From: Hydractinia symbiolongicarpus
Taxonomy: Eukaryota > Cnidaria > Hydrozoa > Anthoathecata > Hydractiniidae
DNA: 64,000 bases
NCBI RefSeq assembly: GCF_029227915.1
Contig: NC_079881.1
Span: 25,397,501 to 25,461,500, forward strand
Direction of reading: 5' to 3'
The notes beneath the pieces are model-generated. The model worked only from the letters and a program-made list of their open reading frames with translations. It was not told the origin of the DNA and did not search any database. Positions 50,800 through 62,904 of this stretch are shown piece after piece. A program made the translations under genes and the position numbers. Positions within the stretch are counted from its first letter, which is position 1; every line of letters begins with the position of its first letter.

Positions 50800-53700
50800 A
50801 TCAATAACGAAATCATTTTTGAAAACTACAAGTCTCATTCGTTTTAGTGGTGAAAAATAATTTAAAGAATCGTTCGGGAAATGAGTTTTCTCCCTTGGTA
50901 CTTTCTTTGTATACTTTTGACTATACGGTCCGAGTCCGGGATTTACGGGAAATCGCGGGTTTTCGTTTGCCGGCGATTAAACTCCTTTTATTCAGCGTCT
51001 CATAAAAATGAAATCATTTTTGAAAACTACAAGTCTCATGCGTCTTAGTGGTGAAAAAATAATTTAAAAAATCGTTCGGGAAATGAGTTTACTCCCTGGG
51101 TACTTTCTTTGTATACATACGAGTATACGGGCCAAGCCCGGGATTTACGGGAAATCGCGGGTTTTCGTTTGCCGGCGATTAAACTCCTTTTATTCAGCGT
51201 CTCATCAATAACGAAAACATTTTTGAAAACTACAAGTCTCATTCGTTTTAGTGGTGAAAAATAATTTAAAGAATCGTTCGGGAAATGAGTTTTCTCCCTG
51301 GGTACTTTCTTTGTATACTTTTGACTATACGGTCCGAGTCCGGGATTTACGGGAAATCGCGGGTTTTCGTTTGCCGGTGATTAAACTCTTTTTATTCAGC
51401 GTCTCATCAAAAATGAAATCGTTTTTGAAAACTACAACTCTTATGCGTTTTAGTGGTAAAAATTAATTTAAAAAATCGTTCAAGAAATGAGTTTACTTCC
51501 TGGGTACTTTCTTTGTATACATTCGACTATACGGGCCGATTCCGGGATATACGGGAAATCGCGGGTTTTGGTTTGCCGGCGATTAAACTCCTTTTATTCA
51601 GCGTCTCATCAAAAATGAAATCATTTTTGAAAACTACAAGTCTCATGCGTCTTAGTGGTGAAAAAATAATTTAAAAAATCGTTTAAGAAATGAGTTTACT
51701 CCCTGGGTACTTTCTTTGTGTACATTCGACTATACGGGCCGATTCCGGGATATACGGGAAATCGCGGGTTTTCGTTTGCCGGCTATTAAACTCCTTTTAT
51801 TCGGCGTCTCATCAAAAATGAAATCATTTTTGAAAACTACAAGTCTCATGCGTTTTAGTGGTGAAAAAATAATTTAAAGAATCGTTCGGGAAATGAGTTT
51901 ACTCCCTGGGTACTTTTTTTGTATACTTTTGACTATACGGGCCGAGTCCGGGATTTACGGGAAATTGCGGGTTTTCGTTTGCCGGCGATTAAACTCCTTT
52001 TATTCAGCGTCTCATCAAAAATGAAATCGTTTTTGAAAACTACAAGTCTTATCCGTTTTAGTGGTAAAAAATTAATTTAAAAAATCGTTCGGGAATGAGT
52101 TTACTCCCAGTTTACTTTCTTTGTATACATTTCACTATACGGGTCTAGCACGGGATTTAAGGCAAATTGCGGGTTTTCGTTTGCCGGCGATCAAACTCCT
52201 TTTATTCAGCGTCTCATCAAAAACGAAATCATTTTTGAAAACTACAAGTCTCATGCGTTTTAGTGGTGAAAAAATAATTTAAAAAATCGTTCGGGAAATG
52301 AGTTTACTCCCAGTTTACTTTCTTTGTATACATTCGATTATACGGGTCAAGCCCGGGATTTACGGCAAATCGCGGGTTTTCGTTTGCCGGCGATTAAACT
52401 CCTTTTATTCAGCGTCTCATCAAAAATGAAATCATTTTTGAAAACTACAAGTCTCATGCGTTTTAGTGGTGAAGAAATAATTTAAAAAATCGTTCGGGTA
52501 ATGAGTGTACTCCCTGGGTATTTTCTTTGTATACATTCGACTATACGGCTAAGCCAGGGATTTACGGGAAATCGCGGGTTTTCGTTTGCCGGCGATTAAA
52601 CTCCTTTTATTCAGCGTCTCATCAAAAATGAAATCATTTTTGAAAACTACAAGTCTCATGCGTTTTAGTGGTGAAAAAATAATTTAAAAAATCGTTCGGG
52701 AAATGAGTTTACTCCCAGTTTACTTTCTTTGTATACCATCGATTATACGGGTCAAGCCCGGGATTTACGGCAAATCGCGGGTTTTCGTTTGCCGGCGATT
52801 AAACTCCTTTTATTCAGCGTCTCATCAAAAATGAAATCATTTTTGAAAACTACAAGTCTCATGCGTTTTAGTGGTGAAGAAATAATTTAAAAAATCGTTC
52901 GGGTAATGAGTGTACTCCCTGGGTATTTTCTTTGTATACATTCGACTATACGGCCAAGCCAGGGATTTACGGGAAATCGCGGGTTTTCGTTTGCCGGCGA
53001 TTAAACTCCTTTCATTCAGCGTCTCATCAATGACGAAATCATTTTTGAAAACTACAAGTCTCATTCGTTTTATTGGTGAAAAATAATTTAAAGAATCGTT
53101 CGGGAAATGAGTTTTCTCCCTTGGTACTTTCTTTGTATACTTTTGACTATACGGTCCGAGTCCGGGATTTACGGGAAATCGCGGGTTTTCGTTTGCCGGC
53201 GATTAAACTCCTTTTATTCAGCGTCTCATAAAAATGAAATCATTTTTGAAAACTACAAGTCTCATGCGTCTTAGTGGTGAAAAAATAATTTAAAAAATCG
53301 TTCGGGAAATGAGTTTACTCCCTGGGTACTTTCTTTGTATACATACGACTATACGGGCCAAGCCTGGGATTTACGGGAAATCGCGGGTTTTCGTTTGCCG
53401 GCGATTAAACTCCTTTTATTCAGCGTCTCATCAATAACGAAAACATTTTTGAAAACTACAAGTCTCATTCGTTTTAGTGGTGAAAAATAATTTAAAGAAT
53501 CGTTCGGGAAATGAGTTTTCTCCCTGGGTACTTTCTTTGTATACTTTTGACTATACGGTCCGAGTCCGGGATTTACGGGAAATCGCGGGTTTTCGTTTGC
53601 CGGTGATTAAACTCTTTTTATTCAGCGTCTCATCAAAAATGAAATCGTTTTTGAAAACTACAACTCTTATGCGTTTTAGTGGTAAAAATTAATTTAAAAA

Positions 53701-55312
53701 ATCGTTCAAGAAATGAGTTTACTTCCTGGGTACTTTCTTTGTATACATTCGACTATACGGGCCGATTCCGGGATATACGGGAAATCGCGGGTTTTGGTTT
53801 GCCGGCGATTAAACTCCTTTTATTCAGCGTCTCATCAAAAATGAAATCATTTTTGAAAACTACAAGTCTCATGCGTCTTAGTGGTGAAAAAATAATTTAA
53901 AAAATCGTTTAAGAAATGAGTTTACTCCCTGGGTACTTTCTTTGTGTACATTCGACTATACGGGCCGATTCCGGGATATACGGGAAATCGCGGGTTTTCG
54001 TTTGCCGGAGATTAAACTCCTTTTATTCGGCGTCTCATCAAAAATGAAATCATTTTTGAAAACTACAAGTCTCATGCGTTTTAGTGGTGAAAAAATAATT
54101 TAAAGAATCGTTCGGGAAATGAGTTTACTCCCTGGGTACTTTTTTTGTATACTTTTGACTATACGGGCCGAGTCCGGGATTTACGGGAAATTGCGGGTTT
54201 TCGTTTGCCGGCGATTAAACTCCTTTTATTCAGCGTCTCATCAAAAATGAAATCGTTTTTGAAAACTACAAGTCTTATCCGTTTTAGTGGTAAAAAATTA
54301 ATTTAAAAAATCGTTCGGGAATGAGTTTACTCCCAGTTTACTTTCTTTGTATACATTTCACTATACGGGTCTAGCACGGGATTTAAGGCAAATTGCGGGT
54401 TTTCGTTTGCCGGCGATCAAACTCCTTTTATTCAGCGTCTCATCAAAAACGAAATCATTTTTGAAAACTACAAGTCTCATGCGTTTTAGTGGTGAAAAAA
54501 TAATTTAAAAAATCGTTCGGGAAATGAGTTTACTCCCAGTTTACTTTCTTTGTATACATTCGATTATACGGGTCAAGCCCGGGACTTACGGCAAATCGCG
54601 GGTTTTCGTTTGCCGGCGATTAAACTCCTTTTATTCAGCGTCTCATCAAAAATGAAATCATTTTTGAAAACTACAAGTCTCATGCGTTTTAGTGGTGAAG
54701 AAATAATTTAAAAAATCGTTCGGGTAATGAGTGTACTCCCTGGGTATTTTCTTTGTATACATTCGACTATACGGCTAAGCCAGGGATTTACGGGAAATCG
54801 CGGGTTTTCGTTTGCCGGCGATTAAACTCCTTTTATTCAGCGTCTCATCAAAAATGAAATCATTTTTGAAAACTACAAGTCTCATGCGTTTTAGTGGTGA
54901 AAAAATAATTTAAAAAATCGTTCGGGAAATGAGTTTACTCCCAGTTTACTTTCTTTGTATACCATCGATTATACGGGTCAAGCCCGGGATTTACGGCAAA
55001 TCGCGGGTTTTCGTTTGCCGGCGATTAAACTCCTTTTATTCAGCGTCTCATCAAAAATGAAATCATTTTTGAAAACTACAAGTCTCATGCGTTTTAGTGG
55101 TGAAGAAATAATTTAAAAAATCGTTCGGGTAATGAGTGTACTCCCTGGGTATTTTCTTTGTATACATTCGACTATACGGCCAAGCCAGGGATTTACGGGA
55201 AATCGCGGGTTTTCGTTTGCCGGCGATTAAACTCCTTTCATTCAGCGTCTCATCAATGACGAAATCATTTTTGAAAACTACAAGTCTCATTCGTTTTATT
55301 GGTGAAAAATAA
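50800..55312 (+). repeat. Array block 10: two near-identical copies of a 2,226-bp eleven-monomer unit
   Basis: Copy one is about 50800-53025 and copy two about 53026-55312. Private changes recur exactly 2,226 bp apart: TCCCTTGG at 50891 and 53117, the one-base-short GGTAAAAATTAATTT, TATTCGGCGTCTC, TATACCATCGATTATAC, CTTTCATTCAGCG and ATCAATGACGAAATC. Few differences separate the copies, for example GGCTATTAAAC against GGAGATTAAAC and GGGATTTACGG against GGGACTTACGG, so the duplication looks recent. The order again contains c, a, a, c, e, d, b. Confidence 0.9.
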
Positions 55313-57017
55313 TTTAAAGAATCGTTCGGGAAATGCGTTTACTCCCTGGGTACTTTCTTTGTATACTTTTGACTATACGGTCCGAGTCCGGGATTTACGG
55401 GAAATCGCGGGTTTTCGTTTGCTGGCGATTAAACTCCTTTTATTCAGCGTCTCATAAAAATGAAATCATTTTTGAAAACTACAAGTCTCATGCATCTTAG
55501 TGGTGAAAAAATAATTTAAAAAATCGTTCGGGAAATGAGTTTACTCCCTGGGTACTTTCTTTGTATACATTCGACTATACGGCCAAGCCCGGGATTTACG
55601 GGAAATAGCGGGTTTTCGTTTGCCGGCGATTAAACTCCTTTTATTCAGCGTCTCATCAAAAACGAAATCATTTTTGAAAACCACAAGTCTCATGCGTTTT
55701 GGTGGTGAAAAAATAATTTAAAGAATCGTTCGGGAAATGAGTTTACTCCCTGGGTACTTTCTTTGTATACTTTTGACTATACGGTCCGAGTCCATGATTT
55801 ACGGGAAATCGCGGGTTTTCGTTTGCCGGCGATTAAACTCCTTTTATTCAGCGTCTCATAAAAATGAAATCATTTTTGAAAACTACAAGTCTCATGCGTC
55901 TTAGTGGTGAAAAAATAATTTAAAAAATCGTTCGGGAAATGAGTTTACTCCCTGGGTACTTTCTTTGTATACATTTGACTATACGGGCCAAGCCCGGGAT
56001 TTACGGGAAATCGCTGGTTTTCGTTTGCCGGCGATTAAACTCCTTTTATTCAGCGTCTCATCAAAAATGAAATCATTTTTGAAAACGACAAGTCTCACGC
56101 GTTTTAGTGGTGAAGAAATAATTTAAAAAATCGTTCGGGTAATGAGTGTACTCCCTGGGTATTTTCTTTGTATACATTCGACTATACGGCCGATTCCGGG
56201 ATATACGGGAAATCGCGGGTTTTCGTTTGCCGGCGATTAAACTCCTTTTATTCAACGTCTCATCAAAAATGAAATCATTTTTGAAAACTACAAGTCTCAT
56301 GCGTTTTAGTGGTGAAAAAATAATTTAAAGAATCGTTCGGGAAATGAGTTTACTCCCTGGGTACTTTCTTTATATACTTTTGACTATACGGGCCGAGTCC
56401 GGGATTTACGGGAAATCGCGGGTTTTCGTTTGCCGGCGATTAAACTCCTTTTATTCAGCGTCTCATCAAAAATAAAATCATTTTTGAAAACTACAAGTCT
56501 CATGCGTTTTAGTGGTGAAAAAATAATTTAAAGAATCGTTCGGGAAATGAGTTTACTCCCTGGGTACTTTTTTTGTATACTTTTGACTATACGGGCCGAG
56601 TCCGGGATTTACGGGAAATTGCGGGTTTTCGTTTGCCGGCGATTAAACTCCTTTTATTCAGCGTCTCATCAAAAATGAAATCATTTTTGAAAACTACAAG
56701 TCTCATGCGTTTTAGTGGTGAAAAAATAATTTAAAGAATCGTTCGGGAAATGAGTTTACTCCCTGGGTACTTTCTTTATATACTTTTGACTATACGGGCC
56801 GAGTCCGGGTTTTACGGGAAATTGCGGGTTTTCGTTTGCCGGCAATTAAACTCTTTTTATTCAGCGTCTCATCAAAAATGAAATTGTTTTTGAAAACTAC
56901 AAGTCTTATGCGTTTTAGTGGTAAAAAATTAATTTAAAAAATCGTTCGCGAAATGAGTTTACTCCCAGTTTACTTTCTTTGTATACTTTTGACTATACGG
57001 GCGAAGTCCGGGATTTT

Positions 57018-57029
57018 CGCGAATTCGCG
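57018..57029. repeat. 12-bp perfect palindrome CGCGAATTCGCG, copy 2
   Basis: Type f monomer, first of the right-hand cluster. Confidence 0.95.
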
Positions 57030-58842
57030 GGTTTTTGTTTGCCGGCGATTAAACTCCTTTTATTCAGCGTCTCATCAAAAATGAAATCGTTTTTGAAAAC
57101 TACAAGTCTCATGCGTCTTAGTGGTGAAAAAATAATTTAAAAAATCGTTTAAGAAATGAGTTTACTCCCTGGGTACTTTCTTTGTGTACATTCGACTATA
57201 CGGGCCGATTCCGGGATATACGGGAAATCGCGGGTTTTCGTTTGCCGGCGATTAAACTCCTTTTATTCAGCGTCTCATCAAAAATGAAATCATTTTTGAA
57301 AACTACAAGTCTCATGCGTTTTAGTGGTGAAAAAATAATTTAAAGAATCGTTCGGGAAATGAGTTTACTCCCTGGGTACTTTTTTTGTATACTTTTGACT
57401 ATACGGGCCGAGTCCGGGATTTAAGGCAAATTGCGGGTTTTCGTTTGCCGGCGATTAAACTCCTTTTATTCAGCGTCTCATCAAAAATGAAATCGTTTTT
57501 GAAAACTACAAGTCTTATCCGTTTTAGTGGTAAAAAATTAATTTAAAAAATCGTTCGGGAATGAGTTTACTCCCAGTTTACTTTCTTTGTATACATTTGA
57601 CTATACGGGTCAAGCACGGGATTTAAGGCAAATTGCGGGTTTTCGTTTGCCGGCGGTTAAACTCCTTTTATTCAGCGTCTCATCAAAAACGAAATCATTT
57701 TTGAAAACTACAAGTCTCATGCGTTTTAGTGGTGAAAAAATAATTTAACAAATCGTTCGGGAAATGAGTTTACTCCCTGGGTACTTTCTTTGTATACATT
57801 CGACTATACGGGCCAAGCCCGGGATTTACGGGAAATCGCTGGTTTTCGTTTGCCGGCGATTAAACTCCTTTTATTCAGCGTCTCATCAAAAATGAAATCA
57901 TTTTTGAAAACGACAAGTCTCACGCGTTTTAGTGGTGAAGAAATAATTTAAAAAATCGTTCGGGTAATGAGTGTACTCCCTGGGTATTTTCTTTGTATAC
58001 ATTCGACTATACGGCCGATTCCGGGATATACGGGAAATCGCGGGTTTTCGTTTGCCGGCGATTAAACTCCTTTTATTCAACGTCTCATCAAAAATGAAAT
58101 CATTTTTGAAAACTACAAGTCTCATGCGTTTTAGTGGTGAAAAAATAATTTAAAGAATCGTTCGGGAAATGAGTTTACTCCCTGGGTACTTTCTTTATAT
58201 ACTTTTGACTATACGGGCCGAGTCCGGGATTTACGGGAAATCGCGGGTTTTCGTTTGCCGGCGATTAAACTCCTTTTATTCAGCGTCTCATCAAAAATGA
58301 AATCATTTTTGAAAACTACAAGTCTCATGCGTTTTAGTGGTGAAAAAATAATTTAAAGAATCGTTCGGGAAATGAGTTTACTCCCTGGGTACTTTTTTTG
58401 TATACTTTTGACTATACGGGCCGAGTCCGGGATTTACGGGAAATTGCGGGTTTTCGTTTGCCGGCGATTAAACTCCTTTTATTCAGCGTCTCATCAAAAA
58501 TGAAATCATTTTTGAAAACTACAAGTCTCATGCGTTTTAGTGGTGAAAAAATAATTTAAAGAATCGTTCGGGAAATGAGTTTACTCCCTGGGTACTTTCT
58601 TTATATACTTTTGACTATACGGGCCGAGTCCGGGTTTTACGGGAAATTGCGGGTTTTCGTTTGCCGGCAATTAAACCCTTTTTATTCAGCGTCTCATCAA
58701 AAATGAAATTGTTTTTGAAAACTACAAGTCTTATGCGTTTTAGTGGTAAAAAATTAATTTAAAAAATCGTTCGCGAAATGAGTTTACTCCCAGTTTACTT
58801 TCTTTGTATACTTTTGACTATACGGGCGAAGTCCGGGATTTT

Positions 58843-58854
58843 CGCGAATTCGCG
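58843..58854. repeat. 12-bp perfect palindrome CGCGAATTCGCG, copy 3
   Basis: Exactly 1,825 bp after copy 2. The next unit has it mutated to CACGAATTCGCG at 59857. Confidence 0.95.
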
Positions 58855-61678
58855 GGTTTTTGTTTGCCGGCGATTAAACTCCTTTTATTCAGCGTCTCAT
58901 CAAAAATGAAATCATTTTTGAAAACTACAAGTCTCATGCGTCTTAGTGGTGAAAAAATAATTTAAAAAATCGTTTAAGAAATGAGTTTACTCCCTGGGTA
59001 CTTTCTTTGTGTACATTCGACTATACGGGCCGATTCCGGGATATACGGGAAATCGCGGGTTTTCGTTTGCCGGCTATTAAACTCCTTTTATTCAGCGTCT
59101 CATCAAAAATGAAATCATTTTTGAAAACTACAAGTCTCATGCGTTTTAGTGGTGAAAAAATAATTTAAAGAATCGTTCGGGAAATGAGTTTACTCCCTGG
59201 GTACTTTTTTTGTATACTTTTGACTATACGGGCCGAGTCCGGGATTTAAGGCAAATTGCGGGTTTTCGTTTGCCGGCGATTAAACTCCTTTTATTCAGCG
59301 TCTCATCAAAAATGAAATCGTTTTTGAAAACTACAAGTCTTATCCGTTTTAGTGGTAAAAAATTAATTTAAAAAATCGTTCGGGAATGAGTTTACTCCCA
59401 GTTTACTTTCTTTGTATACATTTGACTATACGGGCCGAGTCTGGGATTTAAGGCAAATTGCGGGTTTTCGTTTGCCGGCGATTAAACTCCTTTTATTCAG
59501 CGTCTCATCAAAAATGAAATCATTTTTGAAAACTACAAGTCTCATGCGTTTTAGTGGTGAAAAAATAATTTAAAGAATCGTTCGGGAAATGAGTTTACTC
59601 CCTGGGTACTTTCTTTATATACTTTTGACTATACGGGCCGAGTCCGGGTTTTACGGGAAATTGCGGGTTTTCATTTGCCGGCAATTAAACTCTTTTTATT
59701 CAGCGTCTCATCAAAAATGAAATTGTTTTTGAAAACTACAGGTCTTATGCGTTTTAGTGGTAAAAAATTAATTTAAAAAATCGTTCGCGAAATGAGTTTA
59801 ATCCCAGTTTACTTTCTTTGTATACTTTTGACTATACGGGCGAAGTCCGGGATTTTCACGAATTCGCGGGTTTTTGTTTGCCGGCGATTAAACTCCTTTT
59901 ATTCAGCGTCTCATCAAAAATGAAATCATTTTTGAAAACTACAAGTCTCATGCGTCTTAGTGGTGAAATAATAATTTAAAAAATCGTTTAAGAAATGAGT
60001 TTACTCCCTGGGTACTTTCTTTGTGTACATTCGACTATACGGGCCGATTCCGGGATATACGGGAAATCGCGGGTTTTCGTTTGCCGGCTATTAAACTCCT
60101 TTTATTCAGCGTCTCATCAAAAATGAAATCATTTTTGAAAACTACAAGTCTCATGCGTTTTAGTGGTGAAAAAATAATTTAAAGAATCGTTCGGGAAATG
60201 AGTTTACTCCCTGGGTACTTTTTTTGTATACTTTTGACTATACGGGCCGAGTCCGGGATTTAAGGCAAATTGCGGGTTTTCGTTTGCCGGCGATTAAACT
60301 CCTTTTATTCAGCGTCTCATCAAAAATGAAATCGTTTTTGAAAACTACATGTCTTATCCGTTTTAGTGGTAAAAAATTAATTTAAAAAATCGTTCGGGAA
60401 TGAGTTTACTCCCAGTTTACTTTCTTTGTATACATTTGACTATACGGGTCAAGCACGGGATTTAAGGCAAATTGCGGGTTTTCGTTTGCCGGCGATTAAA
60501 CTCCTTTTATTCAGCGTCTCATCAAAAACGAAATCATTTTTGAAAACTACAAGTCTCATGCGTTTTAGTGGTGAAAAAATAATTTAAAAAATCGTTCGGG
60601 AAATGAGTTTACTCCCAGTTTACTTTCTTTGTATACATTCGATTATACGGGTCAAGCCCGGGATTTACGGCAAATCGCGGGTTTTCGTTTGCCGGCGATT
60701 AAACTCCTTTTATTCAGCGTCTCATCAAAAATGAAATCATTTTTGAAAACTACAAGTCTCATGCGTTTTAGTGGTGAAGAAATAATTTAAAAAATCGTTC
60801 TGGTAATGAGTGTACTCCCTGGGTATTTTCTTTGTATACATTCGACTATACGGCCAAGCCAGGGATTTACGGGAAATCGCGGGTTTTCGTTTGCCGGCGA
60901 TTAAACTCCTTTCATTCAGCGTCTCAACAATAACGAAATCATTTTTGAAAACTACAAGTCTCATTCGTTTTAGTGGTGAAAAATAATTTAAAGAATCGTT
61001 CGGGAAATGAGTTTACTCCCTGGGTACTTTCTTTGTATACTTTTGACTATACGGTCCGAGTCCAGGATTTACGGGAAATCGCGGGTTTTCGTTTGCCGGC
61101 GATTAAACTCCTTTTATTCAGCGTCTCATAAAAATGAAATCATTTTTGAAAACTACAAGTCTCATGCGCCTTAGTGGCGAAAAAATAATTTAAAAAATCT
61201 TTCGGGAAATGAGTTTACTCCCTGGGTACTTTCTTTGTATACATTTGACTATACGGCCAAGCCCGGGATTTACGGGAAATCGCGGGTTTTCGTTTGCCGG
61301 CGATTAAACTCCTTTTATTCAGCGTCTCATCAAAAATGAAATCATTTTTGAAAACTACAAGTCTCATGCGTTTTAGTGGTGAAAAAATAATTTAAAGAAT
61401 CGTTCGGGAAATGAGTTTACTCCCTGGGTACTTTCTTTATATACTTTTGACTATACGGGCCGAGTCCGGGTTTTACGGGAAATTGCGGGTTTTCGTTTGC
61501 CGGCGATTAAACTCTTTTTATTCAGCGTCTCATCAAAAATGAAATCGTTTTTGAAAACTACAAGTCTTATGCGTTTTAGTGGTAAAAAATTAATTTAAAA
61601 AATCGTTCGCGAAATGATTTTACTCCCAGTTTACTTTCTTTGTATACTTTTGACTATACGGGCGAAGTCCGGGATTTT

Positions 61679-61690
61679 CGCGAATTCGCG
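61679..61690. repeat. 12-bp perfect palindrome CGCGAATTCGCG, copy 4
   Basis: Type f monomer in the first six-monomer unit at the right end. Confidence 0.95.
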
Positions 61691-62892
61691 GGTTTTTGTT
61701 TGCCGGCGATTAAACTCCTTTTATTCAGCGTCTCATCAAAAATGAAATCATTTTTGAAAAGTACATGTCTCATGCGTTTTATTGGTGAAGAAATAATTTA
61801 AAAAATCCTTCGGGAAATGAGTGTTCTCCCTGGGTATTTTCTTTGTATACATTCGACTAAACGGCCAAGCCCGGGATTTACGGGAAATCGCAGGTTTTCG
61901 TTTGCCGGCGATTAACCTCCTTTTATTCAGCGTCTCATCAAAAATGAAATCATTTTTGAAAACTACAAGTCTCATGCGTTGTAGTGGTGAAAAAATAAAT
62001 TAAAAAATCGTTCAAGAAATGAGTTTACTCCCTGGGTACTTTCTTTGTATACATTCGACTATACGGCCGATTCCAGGATATACGGGAAATCGCGGGTTTT
62101 CGTTTGCCGGCGATTAAACTCCTTTTATTCAGCGTCTCATCAAAAATGAAATCATTTTTGAAAACTACAAGTCTCATGCGTTTTAGTGGTGAAAAAATAA
62201 TTTAAAGAATCGTTCGGGAAATGAGTTTACTCCCTGGGTACTTTCTTTGTATACTTTTGACTATACGGTCCGAGTCCGGGATTTACGGGAAATCGCGGGT
62301 TTTCGTTTGCCGGCGATTAAACTCCTTTTATTCAGCGTCTCATAAAAATGAAATCATTTTTGAAAACGACAAGTCTCATGCGTTTTAGTGGTGAAGAAAT
62401 AATTTAAAAAATCCTTCGGGTAATGAGTGTACTCCCTGGGTATTTTCTTTGTGTACATTCGACTATACGGCCGATTCCGGGATATACGGGAAATCGCGGG
62501 TTTTCGTTTGCCGGCGATTAAACTCCTTTTAATCAGCGTCTCATCAAAAATGAAATCATTTTTGAAAACTACAATTCTCATGCGTTTTAGTGGTGAAAAA
62601 ATAATTTAAAAAATCGTTCGGGAAATGAGTTTACTCCCTAGGTACTTTCTTTATATACTTTTGACTATACGGGCCGAGTCCGGGTTTTACGGGAAATTGC
62701 GGGTTTTCGTTTGCCGGCGATTAAACTCTTTTTATTCAGCGTCTCATCAAAAATGAAATCATTTTTGAAAACTACAAGTCTTATGCGTTTTAGTGGTAAA
62801 AAATTAATTTAAAAAATCGTTCGCGAAATGAGTTTACTCCCAGTTTACTTTCTTTGTATACTTTTGACTATACGGGCGAAGTCCGGGATTTT

Positions 62893-62904
62893 CGCGAATT
62901 CGCG
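62893..62904. repeat. 12-bp perfect palindrome CGCGAATTCGCG, copy 5
   Basis: Exactly 1,214 bp after copy 4. Confidence 0.95.
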
